Below are positions 51,874-61,822 of a DNA stretch of 64,000 nucleotides, in pieces (the first letter of the stretch is position 1; each line of letters opens with the position of its first letter). The position numbers and the translations under genes are program-made. Source of the DNA: Pontibacter russatus (GTDB lineage Bacteria; Bacteroidota; Bacteroidia; Cytophagales; Hymenobacteraceae); contig NZ_CP047984.1 in assembly GCF_009931655.1 (NCBI RefSeq), positions 2,869,001 to 2,933,000 of the forward strand, written 5' to 3'. The notes under the pieces were generated by a model that worked only from the letters and a program-made list of their open reading frames with translations, was not told where the DNA came from and ran no database searches.

Positions 51874-51881
51874 TACCTTTG
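51874..51881 (+). promoter_or_regulatory. Candidate -7 box of rlmN (TACCTTTG)
   Basis: This exact TAnnTTTG match ends 4 bases before the rlmN ATG at 51886, implying transcription starting at the start codon itself. A TTTTGG at 51843-51848 is too far away for a standard -33. Confidence 0.4.
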
Positions 51882-51885
51882 CAGC

Positions 51886-52959
51886 ATGACATTGATTGCA
51901 GACATAGATATTTTAAATAAGAAAGACATCCGGAAACTGACGCTCGACGACCTGAAGGCGTGGCTGGTGGAGCAGGGGGAGAAGCCTTTCCGTGCCAAGC
52001 AGGTGTACGAGTGGCTCTGGAAGCATTCGGCGCAGTCGTTTGCGGAGATGAACAACGTGAGCCTGGCGCTGCGCGAGAAACTGGAGCAGCACTTTTCCAT
52101 CAACGGCGTGCAGGTGGCCACGCAGCAGCTGAGCAAAGACGGCACCATCAAATCGGCCTTCAGGCTATATGACAATAACATTGTGGAGGGCGTGCTGATT
52201 CCGCACAACGAGCGCAAGACGGCCTGCGTGAGCAGCCAGGTAGGCTGTTCGCTTACCTGCAAGTTCTGCGCCACCGGCTACATGGACCGCATCCGCAACC
52301 TGGATGCCGCCGAGATATACGACCAGGTGGTGCGCATCAACGAGCAAAGCCTGAAGCAGTACGGTGAGCCGCTTAGCAACATTGTGTATATGGGCATGGG
52401 CGAGCCGCTGCTGAACTACGCCAACGTGATGAAGAGCATCGAGCGCATCACGGCGCACGACGGGCTGGGCATGGCCGCCCGCCGCATCACGGTGAGCACG
52501 GCTGGCATCGCCAAGATGATCCGGAAGATGGCGGACGATGACGTGAAGGCCAACCTCGCGCTGTCGCTGCACGCGGCCAACGACGAGAAGCGCAACCAGA
52601 TCATGCCCATTAACGAAACCAACTCGCTGGAGGCCCTGACCGACGCGCTGAAGCACTACCACGAGGTAACGGGACGCAAGGTGACCTACGAGTACATCGT
52701 GTTCAACAACTTCAACGACACCCTGCAGGACGCGGAGGAACTGCTGCGCTTCTCCCGGATCATCCCCTGCAAAATCAACCTCATCGAGTACAACCCGATA
52801 GAGAATGCGGATTACGAGAACACCGACGAGGCCCGCTGGCAGGACTTTATCTACTACCTCGCCGACCGCGGGGTGCAGGTGAACGTGCGCCGCAGCCGTG
52901 GCAAAGACATCGACGCCGCCTGCGGCCAGCTGGCCGTGAAAGAGAAGCAGGCCGTTTAA
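51886..52959 (+). CDS. rlmN: 23S rRNA (adenine2503-C2)/tRNA (adenine37-C2) methyltransferase
   Basis: This radical-SAM methylase acts on the C2 of A2503 in 23S rRNA and A37 in some tRNAs, needed for decoding accuracy. The 357-residue protein has the Fe-S cysteines C121, C125 and C128 in CSLTCKFC. The methyl-carrying cysteine is C346 in DAACGQL, and a conserved IVYMGMGEPLLNYANV motif and the RITVSTAG stretch lie between them. The N-terminal KPFRAKQVYEWLWK RNA-binding part is intact. It is convergent with a yihY gene across a perfect palindrome. Confidence 0.97.
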   Translation: MTLIADIDILNKKDIRKLTLDDLKAWLVEQGEKPFRAKQVYEWLWKHSAQSFAEMNNVSLALREKLEQHFSINGVQVATQQLSKDGTIKSAFRLYDNNIVEGVLIPHNERKTACVSSQVGCSLTCKFCATGYMDRIRNLDAAEIYDQVVRINEQSLKQYGEPLSNIVYMGMGEPLLNYANVMKSIERITAHDGLGMAARRITVSTAGIAKMIRKMADDDVKANLALSLHAANDEKRNQIMPINETNSLEALTDALKHYHEVTGRKVTYEYIVFNNFNDTLQDAEELLRFSRIIPCKINLIEYNPIENADYENTDEARWQDFIYYLADRGVQVNVRRSRGKDIDAACGQLAVKEKQAV

Positions 52960-52967
52960 AACCTGTC

Positions 52968-53023
52968 GCCCTATATAAAGAAGCCCCTGCTGTAGCTACA
53001 GCAGGGGCTTCTTTATATAGGGC
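52968..53023. terminator. Perfect 56-bp palindrome, bidirectional terminator
   Basis: Arms 52968-52995 and 52996-53023 are exact reverse complements with no spacer. The central stem AAGCCCCTGCTGTAG is flanked by TATATAAAG and its mirror. It separates convergent rlmN and the second yihY gene. Confidence 0.92.
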
Positions 53024-53049
53024 CAGCCGAGTCGGGGGTTATGATTCCA

Positions 53050-54012
53050 CTACTTCGGTTCGTAGCGTCCCTGCGGCCTTGGCCTGCCGCTTTTGGTGTC
53101 GTGCGGCTCGTCCCGTACCTCCCGCAGCTCCACAAACACGGCATGCGATTTCGGGCGGATGTGCTGGCCAAACTTGTCGGCGTACTGCTGTGCCAGTTCC
53201 GAGCCGAAGAAGATGATCAGGGACGAATAATAAATCCAGACCAGGATGACGATGATGGAGCCTGCCGCGCCGTAGGCCGAGCCCGGGTCGCTGGTGCTGA
53301 TGTAGAAACTGATCAGGAACTTGCCCAGCGCGAAAAGCAGCGCCGTGACGATGGCCCCAACCCAGACGTCTTTCCAGCGGATGTTGGCGTCGGGCAGGTA
53401 TTTATAGATCAGGGCAAACAGCACGCTGATGATGCCGGCGGAAAGCACAAAATCGACCAGCCGGATAAAGAAGACGGCTATATCGGGGAATATCTTGGAG
53501 AGGTAGCCGCTGAGCACCGAAATGGCCGTGCTCAGCACCAGCGACACCAGCATCAGGAGCGCGATGCTCAGCACGATGCCAAACGAGAACAGGCGCACCT
53601 TCAGCATCTTCACAAAACTGTTGTTCGGCTTCGGCTTCAGGTTCCAGACACTGTTCAGCGACTCCTGCAGGGTGGCGAAAAAGGTGGTGGAGGCGAAAAT
53701 CAGCACCCCGATGCTTATCCAGAAGGCGATGCCGCCCGACTCGTTCGTGGCCGCGTTCTGCACGATATTCTCGACCTCCTTGGCGGCTCCGGCTCCAATA
53801 GCGCTCCCTATCTGCTTCGACAACTCCCCTGACACTGCCGCCTCGCCCCATATATAGCCAGCGGACCGGATGATGATGATCAGGAGCGGCGGAATTGAGA
53901 AGATGGCATTGAACGCCAGGGCCCCCGCCAGCCGGAACGAGTTGTTGTCCATGAACTCGGAAGCAGAGGTCTTTATCAGGGAGAATATACTTTTTGCATT
54001 TATTTCAGCCAT
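53050..54012 (-). CDS. YihY/BrkB-type inner-membrane protein (intact paralogue)
   Basis: This is a 320-residue integral membrane protein of the YihY/BrkB family, once wrongly called ribonuclease BN. About six helices are seen, starting with RLAGALAFNAIFSIPPLLIIII. Conserved parts are the FMDNNSFRLAGALAF start, FFATLQESLNSVWNLKPKP, IRWKDVWVGAIVTALLFALGK and SAYGAAGSIIVILVWIYYSS. The C-terminus is basic (PHDTKSGRPRPQGRYEPK). ATG 54012 is used over 54048. It is the intact counterpart of the frameshifted gene at 8299. Function of the family is not settled. Confidence 0.93.
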   Translation of the reverse strand: MAEINAKSIFSLIKTSASEFMDNNSFRLAGALAFNAIFSIPPLLIIIIRSAGYIWGEAAVSGELSKQIGSAIGAGAAKEVENIVQNAATNESGGIAFWISIGVLIFASTTFFATLQESLNSVWNLKPKPNNSFVKMLKVRLFSFGIVLSIALLMLVSLVLSTAISVLSGYLSKIFPDIAVFFIRLVDFVLSAGIISVLFALIYKYLPDANIRWKDVWVGAIVTALLFALGKFLISFYISTSDPGSAYGAAGSIIVILVWIYYSSLIIFFGSELAQQYADKFGQHIRPKSHAVFVELREVRDEPHDTKSGRPRPQGRYEPK

Positions 54013-54458
54013 ACCAAGCCTGTTGTTTTGTTCTTTTTGCAGGCACACCTTCTGATACGGCGGCCTTTTTATATAGGTTAATGCACAACTTCGGCAAAAA
54101 AACCAGTAACATGGCGCATTTCGGCAAGCGGGAAGCAGTAGAAGCGGGCTTTCCGGCTATATAGGGGCAAGAGGGCGGGCATATAGAAGGCGGGTCATAT
54201 ATGCTCCAACTACAGCAATTTAATTTTTCAGTGATGGGAGCAAGTCCTGTATCCCTGCAGCATTCCCGAACCCCGAGCCGGGGTTTTGTATATCCGAAGT
54301 TGTGAAGCACTTCAACCATAAAACCTGAGCTGCCAGCTGCTTACTTGGCTAAGCATGACCCGCGCCAACCCCCCCAGGGAGAGGAATTCCTGCAAAAGGA
54401 ACTTATTCCCCTTCTGGGAGGGGCAGGTTTTTGGACAGATTATATAGGGATGGGTAAA
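54013..54458. other. Intergenic region with a degraded palindromic repeat
   Basis: There is no gene. It holds a GC-rich hairpin AACCCCG-AGC-CGGGGTT at 54269-54285 followed by TT, terminator-like on the plus strand although no plus-strand gene ends here. A degraded member of the palindromic repeat family lies at 54365-54434. The left part has several TATATA words. Confidence 0.6.
54365..54434. repeat. Degraded member of the GGAGGGGCAGGGGTGG palindrome family, copy C
   Basis: The right arm GGGAGGGGCAGGTTTTTGG and the left arm CCAACCCCCCCAGGGAG are both recognisable relatives of copy A at 4953-5000, with substitutions and a small deletion, around a longer middle containing GGAATTCC. The fold is imperfect. 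Confidence 0.5.
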
Positions 54459-55943
54459 CTACAGCTTGTCGACGGTGGCCGTGAGGCTGCCGGTGGCGTT
54501 TACCACGGCTTTGATGCCCTCCGGGGTCAGGTAGATGTTTTCGGGGGTGATGTCCTGGATGCTGCCGCGCAACAGCAGCGACTCGTGTACGCGCCCCTGC
54601 CTGTCGAGCGTGGCCTGCAGCAGCTGTTTGGTGTCGTGCAGTTGCTGCTGCACGGGTATGCTCACCTGCTGCTGAATCATCTCAGTGAATTTGTTCCTGG
54701 CGAGCCAGTCGGCGGCGTTCAGCAGCTTGTCTTTCGTATCCAGGTCATACTCCACGTCGCGCACCCGGATGGAGGCGGAGGCGGCATCGTAGTAAGGCGT
54801 GCCGCGCAGGTATATTTTGCCCGCCAGCTTTTTGGTGAAGAGGCCTGCCTTGGTCCTGCCGTCAATGTCCAGCATCAGCACCAGTTGCTCCCCGTTTGGC
54901 GTCATGGACGCGTCCTTCACCGTTACCTGGCTTTTCCCGCCGTCAAATTTATAAGTCTGGTTGGCGACCTGTTTTTGCAGCAGCTGGCTGGCCTGCGCAT
55001 ACGGGACGGTGGCCGTCAGGCCGATTTGTATGTCGTCCGTCAGGCGGTTGTCCACTATCAGTTTGGGCAGGTTCCTGTTCAGCTGCACCTGGGGCTTCCC
55101 GCCGGTGGCGACGGCTATATAGGACGTGATGCCGAGGCGGGAGTGCAGGTTGCCGCTCCGGGCGGAAAGCGGCGCCATGCGCACTTCCTGCGGCTGCACC
55201 GTGAGCCAGGCGTTCAGGGCATTGTCCAGCTTGACGGGCTCCTGCAGCAGCAGCCAGGCGTCGGCCACATATTTCTTCATGTCGAGGTGCTGCTGCAACT
55301 CCTTGTCGAGCTGTTTGGAAAGGGAGCTTAGCTGCTGGCGCAGCGCCGGCTCCACAAAGCGGGCCAGGCCAATCTTCAGCGGGCCCAATTCGAGCACGGG
55401 TTTGGTGTCGCCCCACTCAAAGTCGCCGCTCGTGGTGGTGGAGATGCGGTAATCCTCCGTCAGCCTGATGCTGCTTTCCGTTTTGATGACCATGTCGAAG
55501 CGGGTGTCCTCAGTCTTGTCGATGGCAGGGCAAAGCTTGCAGGGGTCCCACTTCCAGCGGCCCTTGGCGTATATATGCAGCGGCACACTGACGTAGATTT
55601 TGTCCTGCTCGGCCCGCACAGCCATCCGGCCCTTCTTCGTGACCGTGACGGCCACGTTGTCGTCGCTCAGGTCCGTGTCTTTATATAGTACGCTGGCCAC
55701 CTCCTGGTTCAGTCGGTTTTCGAGGGCGGCAATAGAGACGGAAACGGGCACCGTGATGGACGAAAGCCGCGGCTTATATATGGGTGCCGCCGAAGCGGTT
55801 GCCGCAGGGGCCTCTGTGTGGAGTTTGCTTGTGCTGGAGCAGCCTTGGAGCGCTTGGCCAAAGGCGAGGATAAGCAACAGGAAATAAACTATTCGAAGGT
55901 ATGATTTCTGCACTGGTTCGCTGGATTTAGAAAAGTGGCGCAA
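54459..55943 (-). CDS. DUF4403 family lipoprotein
   Basis: This is a 494-residue exported protein. The signal segment ends in a lipobox LQGC near residue 35, so it is likely an outer- or inner-membrane-attached lipoprotein. The rest is made of beta-rich DUF4403 repeats: SSITVPVSVSIAALENRLNQE near 60-80, IYVSVPLHIYAKGRWKW, LRQQLSSLSKQLDKEL, VQLNRNLPKLIVDNRLTDD and IYLRGTPYYDAAS. Such proteins resemble lipid-binding BPI/SMP-type folds, but their role is not shown. A thioredoxin-like gene lies upstream on the same strand. Confidence 0.85.
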   Translation of the reverse strand: MRHFSKSSEPVQKSYLRIVYFLLLILAFGQALQGCSSTSKLHTEAPAATASAAPIYKPRLSSITVPVSVSIAALENRLNQEVASVLYKDTDLSDDNVAVTVTKKGRMAVRAEQDKIYVSVPLHIYAKGRWKWDPCKLCPAIDKTEDTRFDMVIKTESSIRLTEDYRISTTTSGDFEWGDTKPVLELGPLKIGLARFVEPALRQQLSSLSKQLDKELQQHLDMKKYVADAWLLLQEPVKLDNALNAWLTVQPQEVRMAPLSARSGNLHSRLGITSYIAVATGGKPQVQLNRNLPKLIVDNRLTDDIQIGLTATVPYAQASQLLQKQVANQTYKFDGGKSQVTVKDASMTPNGEQLVLMLDIDGRTKAGLFTKKLAGKIYLRGTPYYDAASASIRVRDVEYDLDTKDKLLNAADWLARNKFTEMIQQQVSIPVQQQLHDTKQLLQATLDRQGRVHESLLLRGSIQDITPENIYLTPEGIKAVVNATGSLTATVDKL

Positions 55944-56009
55944 GTTACCACAGCTTTTTGATTGCAGCTATACAGGGCCATATATAGGGCGGAGATTTTT
56001 AGCTGCCAG

Positions 56010-56327
56010 CTACTTCAGTTTGTCAAGCAGAATCTTCATCTCTGCTTCGTTCGATACCAGGCCGCACTCACGCAGGGTGCCGTTGCGGTAGGAGGCAAAG
56101 AAAGGCGTGCCCGACAGTTTTACCTCCTGGCTGGAGACAGGGTTCTCAGAGGCGTGCATGCGCACAAAGGCAATGTCGCTATAGGCGGGGCTTGCAGCAA
56201 ATCGGGCGTAGGAGGGGGCCAGTTGTTTGCAGACCGCACAGGCCTCATCCACGAACTTCACGATTACTTTCTCTCGCTCAAATATCAGCTGCCTCAGGTC
56301 TTCGTCGTTGGATTCTGCAATGGACAT
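56010..56327 (-). CDS. Thioredoxin-like protein
   Basis: This 105-residue protein has a thioredoxin fold and the active site CAVC (C30-C33) instead of the usual CGPC. KVIVKFVDEAC at the start and the cis-proline in SGTPFFASYRNG (about residue 72) support the fold. It has no signal peptide. Possible roles are thiol-disulfide exchange or reduction of bacillithiol-linked proteins; neither is shown. It is about 65 bases upstream of the DUF4403 gene. Confidence 0.85.
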   Translation of the reverse strand: MSIAESNDEDLRQLIFEREKVIVKFVDEACAVCKQLAPSYARFAASPAYSDIAFVRMHASENPVSSQEVKLSGTPFFASYRNGTLRECGLVSNEAEMKILLDKLK

Positions 56328-56421
56328 GCGCGTAGGAAACAGGGTGTGTGAATGTTTTATATACAGACGGGCAGCGGGGAAGATTGGTTCAATGTGGCGT
56401 GCCTCATTTCAGGTCGGCTGC

Positions 56422-57150
56422 TCAGGAAGCGCCCAGCGTCCACTCCCTATACTGCGGCCTGGCCCCGTGCAGCGCCTGCGCCAGTTCCAGGTCGTTTCTG
56501 AACTGCAGTTGCGCCAGCACCCGGTACTCCACCTGCACCCGCAACTGTTCCGGGGCAAAGGGCCACGGCTCCACGCGCAGTTCGCTGTTTTGCAGTTGCC
56601 TCACAAAGTATGCTTTCCCATCCGGCCCAGCCGTTATCTCCAGGGCGCGCGCATCGGCGGGCAGCTCGTTGCGGCACAAAATCAGGGAGAGGCGGTCGCA
56701 CCACTGCATGATGGCGTAGGCCCGCTCCGCCTCTTTCCGGCTGATGCCCAGGTGCTGGCGGCACGTGCGTTGCAGCGCCTTTTGCTCATCCAGAAAGGCA
56801 GTGGCGCTTTTGTGTTTCCCGCGCTGGCCCTCATACAGGAAGCTCATGTGCATGGAGGTGAGCAGCGCGACCCAGCGGCTCTGGAAGCGCACCGCGTGCA
56901 TCAGGGCCCGCGCCTGCTCCAGGGTGGTGGGCAGCAGCGTGAAGTCGGCTGGGGCGCCAGCCGGTGTGAGGCCGTCTTTCCCGCGCCAGGTTTTCTGCCG
57001 GTTGTCGTGGTTGGCGATGGCGATGATGGTCTCCACCCAGTGCGGAGACTGCAGGTCCGGCTTCAGGTGATACGCCAGTTGTGCCGCCAGCACCCCGTGC
57101 GCCTGCTGATAGATGATTTCCCAGCCTTGCGGCACCGTGTTCACAATCAT
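56422..57150 (-). CDS. DUF3891 family protein
   Basis: This is a 242-residue soluble protein of the DUF3891 family. It begins MIVNTVPQGWEIIYQQAHGVLAAQLAYHL and has ETIIAIANHDNRQKTW, with conserved His and Asp that suggest an HD-like metal site, and RWVALLTSMHMSFLYEGQRG. The C-terminal half carries the DRLSLILCRNELP stretch. ATG 57150 is used; the longer frame to 57306 passes through a repeat sequence and is not coding. Its function is unknown. It is the last gene of the minus-strand stretch before the tdh-like gene. Confidence 0.85.
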   Translation of the reverse strand: MIVNTVPQGWEIIYQQAHGVLAAQLAYHLKPDLQSPHWVETIIAIANHDNRQKTWRGKDGLTPAGAPADFTLLPTTLEQARALMHAVRFQSRWVALLTSMHMSFLYEGQRGKHKSATAFLDEQKALQRTCRQHLGISRKEAERAYAIMQWCDRLSLILCRNELPADARALEITAGPDGKAYFVRQLQNSELRVEPWPFAPEQLRVQVEYRVLAQLQFRNDLELAQALHGARPQYREWTLGAS

Positions 57151-57255
57151 AAAAACAAATGCGCTGTTCCGGCTATATAAACTGGTTTTCGGGGCGAAGG
57201 TTAAGGAGTAACATTGTCCCTTCTGATTTCTCGATCTGAAAGAATAGAACACAGG

Positions 57256-57292
57256 AAACTCCCCTCCTTGGACAAGGGGGCAGGGGCGGTTT
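57256..57292. repeat. Half-palindrome of the GGAGGGGCAGGGGTGG family, copy D
   Basis: The sequence AAGGGGGCAGGGGCGGTTT differs from copy A's arm at a few positions and is preceded by CCCCTCCTTGG, which pairs with it as a short hairpin. It lies in the gap upstream of the DUF3891 gene. Confidence 0.6.
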
Positions 57293-57342
57293 GAAATAAG
57301 CCGCATAAAGCACCACCAGTGATGTAAAAACGCATATATAAC

Positions 57343-58317
57343 TTAAACCGCCTGCGCCGCCTTCAGCCTTTTCAGGTTAGCGATCATGTCCTCGGTCATG
57401 GTGTCGAGGTTATAGGCGGGCTGCCAGCCCCAGTCCTGCCGGGCAACGCTGTCGTCGACGCTTTTCGGCCAGGAGGCCGCAATTTGCTGGCGGGCGTCTG
57501 GTTTATAGACGATGTCGAAACCGGGGAGATGCTTTTTGATGGATCCGGCGATTTCTTCCGGGGAGAAACTCATGGCGCCCACGTTGTAGGAGTCGCGCAC
57601 GCTGATCTGTGCTGCCGGCGCGTGCATCAGGTCCAGGGTGGCTTTCAGGGCATCGGGCATATACATCATGGGCAGGTACGTGTCCTGGTTCAGGAAGCAC
57701 TCAAAGGTTTGGCCGTTCAGCGCCTTGTGGTATATATCCACCGCGTAGTCGGTGGTGCCGCCGCCGGGCAGCGATTTGTACCCGATGAGGCCAGGGTAGC
57801 GGAGACTGCGCACGTCCAGGCCAAGTTTCCGGAAATAGTACTCGCACCAGCGCTCGCCAGCCTGCTTGCTGATGCCGTACACGGTGTTCGGGTCCATGAC
57901 GGTATGCTGCGGCGTGTGCTGGCGGGGCGTATGCGGGCCGAACACGGCGATGGAGCTTGGCCAGAACACTTTGCCCACCTGCTGCTCCAGCGCCAGGTCC
58001 AGCACATTGAAAAGGCCCTCCATGTTCAGGTGCCAGGCAAACTTCGGGTTCTTCTCGCCGGAGGCCGACAGCACGGCGGCCAGGTGGTATATCTGGCTGA
58101 ACCTGTACCTGGTGGCTAGATCAGCGAGCACCTTTTTGTCCAGCACATCCACCTGCTCAAACGGGCCGGAATCGCGCAGGTCGGCTTGCCTGGGTGCCGC
58201 AACGTCGGCCGCCACCACGTTGGCGGGGCCATATAGGTCGCGGAGCGCGAGCGTAAGCTCGGAGCCCAACTGCCCGCAGGCGCCTATCACTAATACCGTT
58301 TCGGATGCGTTTGCCAT
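57343..58317 (-). CDS. NAD-dependent L-threonine 3-dehydrogenase of the SDR type
   Basis: This 324-residue extended short-chain dehydrogenase has the NAD loop VIGACGQLGSEL (GxxGxxG at 12-18). The DVLDKK turn, the HLAAVLSASGEKNP stretch characteristic of SDR-type threonine dehydrogenases, and catalytic YGISKQAGE (YxxxK) follow. It oxidises L-threonine to 2-amino-3-ketobutyrate. The next enzyme, Kbl, is encoded about 1.6 kb away at 59922, which supports the threonine role over a sugar-epimerase reading. ATG 58317 is chosen; the leader to 58341 is not conserved. Confidence 0.9.
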   Translation of the reverse strand: MANASETVLVIGACGQLGSELTLALRDLYGPANVVAADVAAPRQADLRDSGPFEQVDVLDKKVLADLATRYRFSQIYHLAAVLSASGEKNPKFAWHLNMEGLFNVLDLALEQQVGKVFWPSSIAVFGPHTPRQHTPQHTVMDPNTVYGISKQAGERWCEYYFRKLGLDVRSLRYPGLIGYKSLPGGGTTDYAVDIYHKALNGQTFECFLNQDTYLPMMYMPDALKATLDLMHAPAAQISVRDSYNVGAMSFSPEEIAGSIKKHLPGFDIVYKPDARQQIAASWPKSVDDSVARQDWGWQPAYNLDTMTEDMIANLKRLKAAQAV

Positions 58318-58632
58318 TGTTCCTGCTAAAACTTTGCGCAAAGTAACTTATTTCGGGGCAATCCTGAAAGTAGGGGCCGCAAGAATGATGTGGCGCTTTG
58401 CCCTACGGGGCGCAGCTGCTAAAACTTGGGCATCCTATCCCAAAGGTGCGGCAGGCCGTACAGGTATAGGCAGAGGCATTGGCTATATATAGCCGCCTGG
58501 CGCAGACTGCGGGGGCAAGCAGATTTTATACTATATTTGTAAAGGATACGGCGCTTTGGTGCCTCCGCGCTGCCCATACGCCCGAAGCCCGTAAATTGCA
58601 GCGCAGCAGCAGGAAGGCAAAGCCACTACAGC
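58318..58632. other. Divergent control region between the tdh-like gene and the proline-rich repeat gene
   Basis: No gene is seen. The exact -7 box TATATTTG (58532-58539) would serve the plus-strand gene 94 bases on. A GGCTATATATAGCC palindrome lies near 58481-58494 and the rest is GC-rich. Confidence 0.5.
58532..58539 (+). promoter_or_regulatory. Candidate -7 box TATATTTG of the proline-rich repeat gene
   Basis: An exact TAnnTTTG match in the tdh/repeat-gene gap. No good -33 box is seen at the expected spacing. Confidence 0.35.
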
Positions 58633-59751
58633 ATGACATTTGAAGAATACCTGATAAAGAAACGCGTGAATCAGGCGGCGTTTGCGGCCGGTGAACCTGC
58701 CCGCTATTCGGCGTGGCAGGACATGTACGCCCAGATGCACCAGAACAGTTTTTATGTAGCCGTGAAAATGCAGCTGAACAGCGTGCGCCTGCGCTATCAC
58801 CTGGCAGAGGAGGATATACCCAAGCCCGCGCCAGCCGCAGCCGCGGAAGCCCCGCGCCCCGCTGCCCGGAGAGCGGTGCCCGCCCGTCCGGTTGCCGCCG
58901 CGGCAACGGAGGCTCCCATCATAACGGATGCCCCGCAGGAAACATCAGAAGAGAAAGGAGCTGCGCCTGCACCCAGGCCCGTAGTGCGCCGCCCCGCCGC
59001 CATGCAAAAACCAACGGAAGAGAGCGCCACGACAGAAAAGCCGGCAGGAGAACAGGCCGCGGCACCAACTGCCCGGCCAAAGCCAGTCATCAAACGGCCT
59101 GTTATATCCAGGCCAGCCACAGAAGAGGCGCCTGCAGCAGAGAGTGATGCCATGCCGCCTGTAGCAGGCGACATGCCAGTTTCAAGGCCAAGACCGGTAA
59201 TAAAAAGGCCTGCGGCGCTGCAGCCAGGACAGGAAAAAGGAGAGGATAAAGCCCCTGACGCAGAACAGCCTGTTACAGCAGAGGTGCCTTCCGCCAAACC
59301 TGTGCGGCCAAGGGCAGTGATAAAGCGGCCAGCAGCGTTGCAGCAACCTTCGGAGGAAAAACAGGAACCACCGCAGGAAACAACCACAGAAGAGGCGCCT
59401 GCTGCAGCGGAAGAAGCTCCCAAGCCGCCGCGGCCACGCCCGGTGATGAAGCGGCCAACGGCACTTCAAAAACCACCTGCCGAAATGCCTATACCGGAAG
59501 ATACACCTGCCGCCGCGACGGAAAATGCGGCAGCACCGGAGCAGCAGCCAAAACCGCCGAGGCCGCGGCCGGTCATCAAGCGCCCCGCGCCCCCGGCACA
59601 AGCTGCAGGAGAGAAGGAGGTGCCGACTACGCCGCCGCCTCCGGCACCGGAGGCTCCTGAGGAGGCGCTGCAGCCAAAGCCGCCGCGTCCGAGGCCCATC
59701 ATGCGGCGACCGCCACCAAAACCGGAGGAAGGCGATGCGGCAGGCATATGA
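58633..59751 (+). CDS. Hypothetical protein with seven PRPVIKRPAALQ-type repeats
   Basis: This is a 372-residue protein in two parts. Residues 1-60 look folded and helical (MTFEEYLIKKRVNQAAF, AWQDMYAQMHQNSFYVAVK). From about 65 to the end it is Pro/Ala/Glu-rich and disordered, built around seven copies of P-R-P-V-I/M-K/R-R-P with A-A-L-Q at the end (for example PRPVIKRPAALQ, PRPVMKRPTALQ), spaced by acidic Glu/Ala linkers of variable length. The basic motifs could bind a negatively charged partner such as RNA, DNA or a membrane. I recognise no family. It lies between the two threonine-degradation genes. Confidence 0.8.
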   Translation: MTFEEYLIKKRVNQAAFAAGEPARYSAWQDMYAQMHQNSFYVAVKMQLNSVRLRYHLAEEDIPKPAPAAAAEAPRPAARRAVPARPVAAAATEAPIITDAPQETSEEKGAAPAPRPVVRRPAAMQKPTEESATTEKPAGEQAAAPTARPKPVIKRPVISRPATEEAPAAESDAMPPVAGDMPVSRPRPVIKRPAALQPGQEKGEDKAPDAEQPVTAEVPSAKPVRPRAVIKRPAALQQPSEEKQEPPQETTTEEAPAAAEEAPKPPRPRPVMKRPTALQKPPAEMPIPEDTPAAATENAAAPEQQPKPPRPRPVIKRPAPPAQAAGEKEVPTTPPPPAPEAPEEALQPKPPRPRPIMRRPPPKPEEGDAAGI

Positions 59752-59921
59752 GTGTTTGATCGAGAATTACCTGCGGTATATATAAAAGCGGTATATACTA
59801 TAAATTCATAGTCGTCAATTATATATAAAGTCTTGTGTCTCGATACCTGATACTGGTGTCCTTTCACGTAGCGGTATATAGCATCACGAACAACGAGAAA
59901 CGAATAACGGACAACGAAAAT

Positions 59922-61112
<1,191 letters not shown>

Positions 61113-61134
61113 GCGCAACAGGCCTTTTGCAGCG

Positions 61135-61168
61135 GCAAAGCCACCCCCGGATTTGGGAGTGGCTTTGC
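61135..61168 (+). terminator. Probable terminator of kbl
   Basis: A perfect 10-bp outer stem (GCAAAGCCAC with 61159-61168) encloses a 14-base loop; the T run that follows (TATTTCC) is weak. Confidence 0.6.
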
Positions 61169-61210
61169 TATTTCCTATCTTGAACAGGCAATGACAGTAA
61201 CGACACAGCG

Positions 61211-61498
61211 ATGAACAACATAAAAATAAAACCGGGGCAGCTCTTATTGGGCACTGTGCTGTCGTGGCTGGTGATTTCTTTCCTGGCATATACCACGGCG
61301 GGCTTACGGGGCGAGGAGCACCTAACGGGCACGCTGCTGCAAATCGCGTTCTACTTTTCTGTGCTGCTGTCGGCGGAGGCCTATATCAGCATGCTGCTGA
61401 ACCCGCAGTGGACGCGTGTGAACTTCGGCATGGTGCTGCTGCTCTGCGCGCCCGCGCTGCTTTACCTGATGTGGTTCGTGAGCGAGAAGCTGTTTTAA
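61211..61498 (+). CDS. Small hypothetical membrane protein
   Basis: This is a 95-residue protein with three hydrophobic helices (about 13-30, 42-62 and 74-92). It starts MNNIKIKPGQLLLG, is Leu-rich, and has charged turns (GLRGEEH, NPQWTR). It has no recognised domain. It is followed after 22 bases by another small membrane-protein gene and the two are probably co-transcribed. Confidence 0.7.
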   Translation: MNNIKIKPGQLLLGTVLSWLVISFLAYTTAGLRGEEHLTGTLLQIAFYFSVLLSAEAYISMLLNPQWTRVNFGMVLLLCAPALLYLMWFVSEKLF

Positions 61499-61519
61499 CC
61501 CGCAAGCAGCCTGCAACCC

Positions 61520-61717
61520 ATGGACCTGTTGAAGAACGCCCCTCTCATTACGTTACTGATTGCCCTTAACTATTCTTTGGTGGCCGTATCGCTGGTACAC
61601 CTCATTTTCCGGACACACTACACGGTGGGGCAGCGGCTTACCTGGGTGGTGGTGCTGTGGGTGCTGCCAGTGCTGGGGCCAGCGGCCTACTGGCTCTTCT
61701 GGCTCCGGCGGAATTAG
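61520..61717 (+). CDS. PLDc_N-domain small membrane protein
   Basis: This 65-residue protein consists of the phospholipase-D N-terminal (PLDc_N) membrane hairpin alone: two helices (about 8-28 and 38-60) with RTHYTVGQRLTWVVVLWVLPVLGPAAYW, the G-P-x-x-Y-W end being typical. It has no catalytic HKD domain. Such mini-proteins are common in bacteria and their role is unknown. Confidence 0.85.
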   Translation: MDLLKNAPLITLLIALNYSLVAVSLVHLIFRTHYTVGQRLTWVVVLWVLPVLGPAAYWLFWLRRN

Positions 61718-61822
61718 CAAAGCCTTTCAAAAAAGTTCGCAGAAACAACGGCATGCCTAACAGCTATATATAGCCGGTGCATGCCATCGCTCATAATCCC
61801 GCTGCGGTGCCATATATAGCGG

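Noticed and set aside
58840..59720. Regularly spaced DNA repeats suggestive of CRISPR
   Set aside because: The repeats are codons for PRPVIKRP units in an open reading frame with uneven spacing and imperfect repeats; no cas genes are near.
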